NCBI RefSeq assembly: GCF_001612665.1
Contig: NZ_BDAX01000033.1
Location: forward strand, 32,702 to 96,701
Length of the DNA: 64,000 nucleotides
Direction of reading: 5' to 3'
From: Nocardia alba NBRC 108234
GTDB taxonomy: Bacteria; Actinomycetota; Actinomycetes; Mycobacteriales; Mycobacteriaceae
Shown: positions 58,426 through 64,000 of the stretch, in pieces
Position numbering within the stretch: the stretch's first letter is position 1
Layout of the letters: every line of letters begins with the position of its first letter
Translations under genes and position numbers: made by a program
Notes under the pieces: generated by a model
What the model was told of the DNA's origin: nothing
Databases searched by the model: none
Seen by the model: the letters and a program-made list of their open reading frames with translations, nothing else

Positions 58426-58656
58426 TTAGGTCTTCCAGATCACCTGGACCGAGTGTCCCTGTTCGGTTTTCCCGAATTCGATAGAGCTGTGGTCGTTCAC
58501 TTGCCCGAGCCCCCACAGGACAGCGGCGGTGAGCAACGCTGCGGCGGTCCGCGCGAGGATGCGACCGCGCATCCGATCGGTCCTGACCCACGGCGAGGAA
58601 CCTCTTCCGTCCTTCTGTCCCGCCATCTCGGAACCGTTATTGCTCTCGCGAACCAT
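58426..58656 (-). CDS. Small single-span membrane protein
   Basis: 76 residues from ATG 58656, with AAGGGAGG 5 bases upstream. A polar N-terminus with basic residues (TDRMRGRILAR) precedes one hydrophobic segment (TAAALLTAAVLWGLGQV) and an outer tail of 25 residues (FGKTEQGHSVQVIWKT). It is a type II membrane or signal-anchored protein. No family is recognised. Confidence 0.6.
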   Translation of the reverse strand: MVRESNNGSEMAGQKDGRGSSPWVRTDRMRGRILARTAAALLTAAVLWGLGQVNDHSSIEFGKTEQGHSVQVIWKT

Positions 58657-58759
58657 TGTGTCCTCCCTTGATCTGCCGCATGAACTGCACTGACACCCCG
58701 ACTGCGCTGGTCGAAGCCAGGATTACACGGCTGTGAGGGACGTTCCAAAGTTGAGAGAT

Positions 58760-58888
58760 ATGAAGAGATTTACGGAGAAAACAGTGGAATACGGCGCTAG
58801 CTTGGTGGTGTGGCTCGCCGACAGATCCCCCTCGCTCCCGACCGCCATCGCCGCTGCAGGCATCGCAGTGAGCGTCCTGTGGAAATGA
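58760..58888 (+). CDS. 42-residue possible membrane peptide
   Basis: ATG 58760 to TGA 58888, with TTGAGAGAT directly upstream as a weak ribosome binding site. The product begins MKRFTEKTVEYGASLVVWLA and ends in a second hydrophobic patch, TAIAAAGIAVSVLWK. The basic start and hydrophobic body suit a small membrane peptide. Confidence 0.4.
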   Translation: MKRFTEKTVEYGASLVVWLADRSPSLPTAIAAAGIAVSVLWK

Positions 58889-58931
58889 AGTCTCTCGGAT
58901 CCGGAGCCGCCTGGGCTCGCGAGTGTGGGTG

Positions 58932-58978
58932 GGTCGACGCGCGATCGGGATGTCGACATTCCTGATCGCGCGTCGACC
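58932..58978 (-). terminator. Hairpin terminator of the CAP-domain gene
   Basis: Perfect 15-bp arms GGTCGACGCGCGATC and GATCGCGCGTCGACC with a 17-base loop, 36 bp beyond the leftward stop. Confidence 0.7.
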
Positions 58979-59013
58979 GGAACCGGGTCAGCGGTGTCGA
59001 GGCCTGAACAGGG

Positions 59014-59541
59014 TCACACCGGTCGTCCCACGTTCTGCGGGAACTGGCCTTGATAGTTGCCGGGCGGGGTGTAGCGGGCCACGATGAATTTCGACGCAGT
59101 CGACGGGAAGATGGTGCCGGCGGGGCAGTCGGCGACCGCGACCGCGACCTGGGTGGTGTTCTTCCACACGACCTGGGTGAAATGACCGGTGGCCGCGGAG
59201 AAGCCAGGGTTGTCGTAGTCGTACTGCGCGGCCTCGGCCATCCAGGAGTCGACCGCCGTGGCGGCCGTCGCGTTCGGATTCGTGGTGGCGTAGAGGTTCT
59301 CGCCGTACTGCCCGCCGGAGTTGGAGTGCGCGAACACACACATGTTGGCGTATTGCACGGTGCTCGGGTACAGCTGGGCCGCCCACTGCAGGGGTCCGGC
59401 GCCGTGCTTGGCGCGCGCGGTGTTGTGCGCGGTCAGGGACTGATCCGACCAAGCGTCGGCGTGGGCGGGCGCGCCGCCCAGGATGGTGGCGACCGCTACC
59501 GCGACCACCGCCGCGGGCACCCATGCCCGAGTGTTCTTCAT
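59014..59541 (-). CDS. Secreted CAP (SCP/PR-1) domain protein
   Basis: 175 residues from ATG 59541, with GAGGGGA upstream. A signal peptide is clear (MKNTRAW, then a hydrophobic core, cleavage after APAHA). The mature CAP domain shows TAHNTARAKHGAGPLQW, GGQYGENLY, TGHFTQVVWKNT and the C-terminal YTPPGNYQGQFPQNV, that is, all four CAP signatures and the metal-site histidines. Two Cys could form a disulfide. Secreted CAP proteins bind lipids or modify the cell surface; the exact role is unknown. Confidence 0.92.
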   Translation of the reverse strand: MKNTRAWVPAAVVAVAVATILGGAPAHADAWSDQSLTAHNTARAKHGAGPLQWAAQLYPSTVQYANMCVFAHSNSGGQYGENLYATTNPNATAATAVDSWMAEAAQYDYDNPGFSAATGHFTQVVWKNTTQVAVAVADCPAGTIFPSTASKFIVARYTPPGNYQGQFPQNVGRPV

Positions 59542-60058
59542 TGCGATTCCCCTCTCGGCCCGCCGTGGCGGGCGATCCCGACCGAATCGAACAGGTGTGT
59601 GCGGGCCGCAGCGTAGCGACCCCTTCACCACGGATAGCGAAAGAACACCACCTCAGTCGCGGCGCGTCGGCCACCACCGATCCGGCGACACGACGAATCC
59701 GTCGCCGCTACCGGAATGTGCCTGTACGCGTGCGCCGGGTTCGTCATACTTGTTGCTTGTTGCTTGTTGCTTGTTGCTTGTTGCTTGTTGCTTGTTGTCG
59801 GGTAGCTGCGGATCTGCTGGTGTTTCTCCGGTGGATCGCGGTGTCCCGTTGACAGCTCTTCGGTACGGGTATGTACCCCGGGATCTGTTCGGGGACATGC
59901 GTTCTGACGAGGTGCCCGGTACCTGCGTTTCCCGCCGCCGGCACCCGTGAATTTCCCAGCGTGAGAATCCTCGTCACCGCCACATCACACGACCCGCCAC
60001 TGGTGGTCCGGTCGTGTCGTGTGTGCCGGTGGCCTCGAACGACGGAAGGGGCAATGTC
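59542..60058. other. Intergenic region with heptanucleotide microsatellite
   Basis: About 515 bases without a convincing gene, between the divergent CAP gene and the gene at 60059. It holds promoters for both and the TTGTTGC repeat (separate entry). Frames running through it are not protein-like. Confidence 0.5.
59750..59797 (+). repeat. TTGTTGC heptanucleotide tandem repeat
   Basis: Nearly seven exact tandem copies of TTGTTGC over 48 bp. It is AT-rich within very GC-rich DNA and lies 209 bp upstream of the CAP gene start and 262 bp before ATG 60059. Copy number could change by slippage. Confidence 0.95.
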
Positions 60059-60751
60059 ATGGACGAACGACCTGACGACGCGATCGCCGCAGGCGGGCAG
60101 GCGACGGCCAGCAGCGACCAGATGGAGGGCATCGACTCGGGCCCTGCGTTCATCGCCGACTGGGACAACCGCGGCCAGACCACGCGACTGCGATACATGG
60201 ACGAGAACAAATCTCAATGGACGTTGCAGTACGACATGCCGTTCATGATGTGGTGGCTGCCCCGCACAGGCGACATGTACTACCCGGTCGGGCTGTGGGA
60301 CGGCAAGGACGCGATGCCCAAGGACCAGGTGTCCAAGGCCGACATCGTGCAATGGCGCATCCGCGGCCCGCATTCCTTGGAGCACCCGGAAGATCCCCAA
60401 ATGGGGGGGCACCTGTTCTGGCCGTTGCAGTGGCGTCAGGGCACCGGCGTCTGGAAGGACGTCCATCAGCGCAAGGGCGCCAACTACTACCTGTCGGTCG
60501 ACGGCCACACGACGATGCGGGGTGTGCGCTACGTGAAGCAGTACGGCACGCCCTACTACGCCTTCTATATGGACATCGTCACCAAGGGCGACGCGTGGAT
60601 CTCCGACGAGACCACTACCGGCAGCATCCGCATGCAGAGCTCGGAGAGCCGCCGCGCCTACATCGTCCCCCGTCGCTTCGGCAGCAGCATGGACGACCCG
60701 TTCGGCTCCGCGACGACCTTCTACAAGAGCACCCTCGCGGGTATCGCCTGA
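60059..60751 (+). CDS. Unrecognised aromatic-rich protein
   Basis: 230 residues from ATG 60059, with GGAAGGGG 7 bases upstream. The sequence is rich in Trp, Tyr and Met (MPFMMWWLPRTGDMYYPVGL, HLFWPLQWRQGTGVWKD, GTPYYAFYMDIVTKGD) and looks beta-structured, with no signal or membrane span. The two preceding in-frame starts are less likely. No family is recognised. Good codon bias supports a real gene. Confidence 0.65.
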   Translation: MDERPDDAIAAGGQATASSDQMEGIDSGPAFIADWDNRGQTTRLRYMDENKSQWTLQYDMPFMMWWLPRTGDMYYPVGLWDGKDAMPKDQVSKADIVQWRIRGPHSLEHPEDPQMGGHLFWPLQWRQGTGVWKDVHQRKGANYYLSVDGHTTMRGVRYVKQYGTPYYAFYMDIVTKGDAWISDETTTGSIRMQSSESRRAYIVPRRFGSSMDDPFGSATTFYKSTLAGIA

Positions 60752-61080
60752 CCCCACCGGCGGGGTGCAGCCCCGGCAACCACCGCGGCCCGCACCCCCG
60801 CCGGCGCAGGTAGGTCGCGGGCTACCTGATTCGAGATCGGCGCTCCCGCTGGGGGATTCCGGTTCGACGCCGCTGTGGACAGGTTTCGGTAGCCCACCCA
60901 GAACTGGTCCGCCGCGGTAGCAGGCGGCTGCGGCGAATCGTTGCGTACGCGGCCGGTGGCCGTACCGTCCGCGCGTGTGAAGAGCAAGTTCCGGCCGCAG
61001 ATTTCGTGTCACCCCGTCCGTGCGTGCTCTGAGCACAGGGGGATGCGGATCTCGGCACCGTCCACCGATAGGAGTGTGCA
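60752..61080. other. Intergenic region before the gene at 61081
   Basis: About 330 bases without a gene. GTGCTC-T-GAGCAC, a small perfect inverted repeat at 61024-61036, lies 45 bp upstream of ATG 61081 and is the only regulatory-looking feature I see. Confidence 0.45.
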
Positions 61081-61653
61081 ATGGGATCAGTCCTGGCGAA
61101 TGCGGCCGAGTCGCTCGGCGACAAGGTCAAGATCAGTGGGATCGCGCGGAACAGGGAATCGGTCACGGTGACCTTGGAGGTCGTCGTCGCCGACGGCAGC
61201 GGGGGTGGGACCGGCATTACCGAGCTCACGGGATTGCAGATCGGAAACAGCAGCAGCGGCTGGTCTGTGGTCGTGCCCTCCAACCGCAGCCCCGGCCCCT
61301 TCCACGACGGCGGCACGGTGCTCGTGCAGACCATCATGCGCAACCCCGCCGGCGAGACCATGTACGTCGACGGCATCAACTTGCCGATCGGACAGTCCCC
61401 AGCCGAACGCGCCGAAGCCGCCCGCAGGGCCGCCATGCTCGCCGAGGCGCAGATCCAGGACAAGGTGAACGACTGGGTAAACACCGCCATCGTCGAGGAG
61501 TGCAAAAAACACGGTCGCAACCTCGCCTTGTTCGAGGCGCACCCTCTGAACGATTGGGCTGTGCAGTCCTACAAGGAGAACGGGCGGTTCCCCGACGCCG
61601 CGTGGGTAGCGAAGACCTACGTGGACACTGGTAAGTGGCCGACCGTCCAATGA
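61081..61653 (+). CDS. Unrecognised protein
   Basis: 190 residues from ATG 61081. A beta-like N-terminal domain (residues 15-105: VKISGIARNRESVTVTLEVV, GWSVVVPSNRSPGPFHDGG) is followed by a helical part (AERAEAARRAAMLAEAQIQD) and a C-terminal WAVQSYKENGRFPDAAWVA motif. No signal or membrane span is seen. The family is not recognised. Codon bias is strong. Confidence 0.6.
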   Translation: MGSVLANAAESLGDKVKISGIARNRESVTVTLEVVVADGSGGGTGITELTGLQIGNSSSGWSVVVPSNRSPGPFHDGGTVLVQTIMRNPAGETMYVDGINLPIGQSPAERAEAARRAAMLAEAQIQDKVNDWVNTAIVEECKKHGRNLALFEAHPLNDWAVQSYKENGRFPDAAWVAKTYVDTGKWPTVQ

Positions 61654-61914
61654 TCGTGTCGGCCCGCGGGTTTCAGCACCTGCGGGCCACCGGCCCACTT
61701 TCTGCTCCGACCCCGCCTCGGCCGCTGACGCAACCCGGTCGTGTGCCACCACGCGGAACTCTGTGACGCGGATCGGGTGTTCGGAAAACGACCGAGGCCC
61801 GAACGCGGTTCTGTCGCCATGCATGGTCCCGAAGCTGCGCAGGTGCGGTGAAACGTGCTCGTGCGCAGATAGATCAGCGGCCTGAAGCGGTGTCCGGATG
61901 GCACGATCTCCGGC

Positions 61915-63030
61915 ATGAGACTTCTCGGGGGGCTGGTCGTCGCGATTTGGATCGTGGTGTCGGCGAGCCCGGCGACGGCCCAGGTGGGCACGACACCGCC
62001 GGCCGCGCCCAGCTCGGCGCCGACGGCTACGAGTACGCCGTCCATCACAGTGGGCACCACGGAGAGGATGCCCACCTCGGATCTGACCGGGTTGAGCCAG
62101 CCCGACTCGGTTCTCGCTGCCGGTGTCCTGGCGTTGGGGGCCGCGCTGCTCGCTTTCATCGGCGTGATGGCGACTCGCCGCCAGACCGGCCGACACTTCG
62201 CTGCCACGCACGAGCTGGATCAGATCAAGGCACTGCGTGAGCGGTACACCACATGCGCCGAGCAGCTCGCCCACGACGATCCGGCAGTCCGCACGGCAGG
62301 TGCGTACGGACTGGGCGCTCTCGGCGACGACTGGTTCGCCCGAGCCGTGCCTCAAAAGCCCACTCGTATGGCCAGATTTCGGCGCGTAGGCACCCGAAGG
62401 GCGCAGCTTGATGCCGCTGCGCAGCACCGGCAGGAAGTGCAGGTGTGTGTCGAGCTGTTGTGTGCCTACTTGCGTTCTCCTATCCGGGCGTCGGCAGATT
62501 CTGGGCCCCGTGGGGCGATTGTTGCGGTGCTCGGCCAGCGGTCCCGCCGTTCTTCTATCTCTTCTATCCGGGTGTCGGCAGATTCTGGGCCCCGTGGGGC
62601 GATTGTTGCGGTGCTCGGCCAGCGGTCCCGCCGATGGCGTTCGCTGGAACTTGTTTTTGACCTGCTCGCCGTAGATCTGAGCGGGGCGAACCTGCGCGAG
62701 GCGCACCTGAGCCGGGCGAACCTGCGCGGGGCGAACCTGCGCCGGGCGAACCTGCGCGAGGCGAACCTGAGCGGGGCGGATCTGTTCGGGGCGAACCTGA
62801 GCGGGGCGCACCTGTTCGGGGCGAACCTGAGCGGGGCGAACCTGATGGGGGCGGATCTGAGCGGGGCGTACCTGCTCGAGGCGAACCTGAGCGGGGCTGA
62901 ACTGATCGGGGCGGATCTGCGCGGGACGAAGCTGGGTGGCGCGAACCTGAGTGACGTTTCCCACGGTGGGAGTACCCAGTGGCCGAAGGGGTTTCCAACG
63001 CCGGTGGGGCCCACACTGGAGACTGCCTGA
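61915..63030 (+). CDS. Membrane-anchored pentapeptide-repeat protein
   Basis: 371 residues from ATG 61915. A signal-like N-terminus (LLGGLVVAIWIVVSASPATA), a Pro/Thr/Ser-rich stretch and a span near residues 66-84 precede a cytosolic helical region. Two near-identical segments of 23 residues follow at about 190-240. The C-terminal third has some 17 pentapeptide units of A(N/D)L(S/R)G type, which fold into a right-handed beta helix. Soluble relatives such as MfpA/Qnr mimic DNA and protect gyrase; a membrane-tethered form is unlikely to do that. Function is unknown. Confidence 0.85.
   Translation: MRLLGGLVVAIWIVVSASPATAQVGTTPPAAPSSAPTATSTPSITVGTTERMPTSDLTGLSQPDSVLAAGVLALGAALLAFIGVMATRRQTGRHFAATHELDQIKALRERYTTCAEQLAHDDPAVRTAGAYGLGALGDDWFARAVPQKPTRMARFRRVGTRRAQLDAAAQHRQEVQVCVELLCAYLRSPIRASADSGPRGAIVAVLGQRSRRSSISSIRVSADSGPRGAIVAVLGQRSRRWRSLELVFDLLAVDLSGANLREAHLSRANLRGANLRRANLREANLSGADLFGANLSGAHLFGANLSGANLMGADLSGAYLLEANLSGAELIGADLRGTKLGGANLSDVSHGGSTQWPKGFPTPVGPTLETA
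62481..62633 (+). repeat. 69-bp direct duplication within the pentapeptide gene
   Basis: 62481-62549 and 62565-62633 are identical except for one C/T difference (GGGCG against GGGTG) and are separated by 15 bp. The period of 84 bp keeps the frame. The near identity implies a recent event. Confidence 0.92.
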
Positions 63031-63062
63031 CTTCGCGTCCACAGCTGGGACGTTGCGAGTGT

Positions 63063-63084
63063 TCGTAAAACGATCGTTTTACGA
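63063..63084. promoter_or_regulatory. 22-bp perfect palindrome
   Basis: TCGTAAAACGA is joined to its reverse complement with no spacer. It lies 33 bp after the pentapeptide gene stop. The AT-rich AAAACGATCGTTTT core resembles TetR-type operators, but no such gene is near; a hairpin in RNA is the alternative. Confidence 0.75.
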
Positions 63085-63109
63085 CACTTGAACGACACCT
63101 GCACGGCGG

Positions 63110-63125
63110 GCCCCGTGCCCGGGGC
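63110..63125 (+). terminator. Short GC hairpin, possible terminator
   Basis: GCCCCG and CGGGGC with a TGCC loop, followed by TTCGG, 80 bp after the pentapeptide gene stop. The short stem and lack of a U-run make this tentative. Confidence 0.45.
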
Positions 63126-63238
63126 TTCGGCGTCGGTCGGATCGACTCGATACGCGTCGGCCGTTGTCAGAGCCTCGTGATCTGGCTACGGATGCAAGTC
63201 AAGCTCACAGGCCGACGGCCAGCCTCAATCCGTGACGG

Positions 63239-63751
63239 TCATCTCAAGAAGAGCATCTTTCCGTAGTTGTCACCGAGCCAAAGGTTTTTGAGGCCCTCCG
63301 GTTTGCGGAAGAGGGCGGCGACCGTGAAATGGTCGCCTTGCAGCGTGTAGTCGCGGTCGGTGCCTGTATAGACGAGCACCCAGACGTCGGCGAGATTCCA
63401 GCTGGGGTTGGAGCCTGCTGTCTCGAAGCGAATGTAGACCGGGCTCTGCGACAGGTTGGTGGTGTCGAGGGTGAAGCCTACGCGCGGGTCGTTCCCGTGT
63501 TCGGCAATCGATCCGAACACGTACTTGTCCCATGCGCGGATGCGATTTTCCCATTGGATGCCCTGGTCGAGTTGTTTGACGGGCGCCAGGCCGAAGACGT
63601 AGCTCAGGTCGGAGCCGCGTTCGAAGTCGTCCAAGCGTGAGTTGACGCCGAATTCGCGTCCTGCGAGGCCGAGATAGACGCGGCCGTTGGTGCCGGCGCC
63701 ATCGACATCGCTGGTGACGATCCGGCATTCGAATCCTGAGATTTGAGTCAT
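63239..63751 (-). CDS. PLAT/LH2-domain protein
   Basis: 170 residues from ATG 63751, with AGAGGGG upstream. Residues 8-60 (IVTSDVDGAGTNGRVYLGLA, LDDFERGSDLSYVFG) follow the PLAT/LH2 beta-sandwich pattern TxDxxGAGTxxxVY...DxFERGxxxxF, with a second half containing VYIRFETAGSNPSW and WVLVYTGTDRDY. PLAT domains bind lipids or protein partners, often with calcium. No signal peptide is visible, so it is probably cytosolic. Its function is unknown. Confidence 0.8.
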   Translation of the reverse strand: MTQISGFECRIVTSDVDGAGTNGRVYLGLAGREFGVNSRLDDFERGSDLSYVFGLAPVKQLDQGIQWENRIRAWDKYVFGSIAEHGNDPRVGFTLDTTNLSQSPVYIRFETAGSNPSWNLADVWVLVYTGTDRDYTLQGDHFTVAALFRKPEGLKNLWLGDNYGKMLFLR

Positions 63752-64000
63752 GCCTGATGCCCCTCTCGGTGCTCCCGGTCATACAGTTTAGTCCCGCAGC
63801 CGATCGGTACACCCTGTCGCTGGTGGCGCGATCTCATCTCAGATGAGACACCGGGGCGCCGAGCGCGATCAGCCCAAGTTCGCGACGAGGAGACCTACCG
63901 CACCGTGCTCGACTCCGTACTCGCGCACTCCGGGCTGCGCATAGTCGATCACCTCGTCTTGAACTGAGTGACGACCATCCGACCCCGGCGTACCCTCATC
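63752..64000. other. Right-edge region with a possible C-terminal gene remnant
   Basis: No complete gene. A rightward frame ending at TGA 63965-63967 reads VRDEETYRTVLDSVLAHSGL and RIVDHLVLN, which looks like the end of a helical protein, but no start or upstream part is recognisable. TCTCATC-TCA-GATGAGA, a small inverted repeat near 63832-63850, precedes it. Confidence 0.3.

Noticed and set aside
59750..59797. TTGTTGC array as a CRISPR
   Set aside because: Units are 7 bp in perfect tandem without spacers, and no cas gene is in the window.
61087..63042. 651-codon leftward frame across the genes at 61081 and 61915
   Set aside because: It reads the pentapeptide repeats backwards (PAQVRPAQ-like) and overlaps two better-supported genes. 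No ribosome binding site or domain.

Overview
High-GC actinomycete DNA (GC-rich third codon positions, frequent GTG/TTG starts, ATGA/GTGA stop-start overlaps, SARP, WYL and DUF5753-type regulators). The gene families fit a Nocardia- or Streptomyces-like genus, but the sequence alone does not fix the genus. No rRNA, tRNA or CRISPR array was found.

Positions 1-26,650 look like the flank of a biosynthetic gene cluster for a glycosylated polyketide. The left edge cuts a type I PKS gene whose ketosynthase has Gln at the active-site Cys position (KSQ, a decarboxylating loading domain). Next come MarR and SARP regulators, deoxysugar genes (NDP-hexose 2,3-dehydratase, 3-ketoreductase, RmlC-like epimerase, RmlA), a glycosyltransferase, an SRPBCC-SnoaL fusion, a FAD monooxygenase, an acyl-CoA-dehydrogenase-fold flavoprotein, a discrete acyltransferase, an MDR oxidoreductase and an MFS exporter. 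Two candidate self-resistance genes follow: an AlkZ/YcaQ-like DNA glycosylase and a DrrC-type UvrA paralogue. Together they suggest a DNA-damaging product. A two-component pair and a decayed IS630 copy interrupt the cluster. An epoxide hydrolase with a divergent WYL regulator closes it.

Positions 26,650-30,200 are a mobile-DNA junction: a serine-recombinase remnant beside a degenerate Tn3-like end, an AbiE-type toxin-antitoxin pair with a palindromic operator, and a fragment of a DUF5753 regulator whose full copy lies at 52.6 kb.

Positions 30,200-54,700 are an integrated mobilizable element. It holds a coiled-coil gene, a four-TM/HTH protein whose linker DNA carries 11 copies of a GATCGCGCG motif in all three reading frames, MobC plus a first relaxase, a second MobF-type relaxase-helicase, a tyrosine recombinase lacking most catalytic residues, an orphan C5 DNA methyltransferase operon, a Phd-like gene under a TTGTACATA operator, and a DUF5753/DUF6879 pair. 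A 1.4-kb unit with 39-bp terminal inverted repeats, flanked by ~110-bp direct repeats, is nested inside. No coupling ATPase, type IV secretion gene or Rep gene is in the window, so transfer would need help from elsewhere.

Positions 54,700-64,000 carry small accessory and surface genes: several short membrane proteins, a secreted CAP-domain protein, a pentapeptide-repeat protein with a 69-bp internal duplication, a PLAT/LH2-domain protein, and several genes I do not recognise. A heptanucleotide microsatellite and strong palindromes lie between them.
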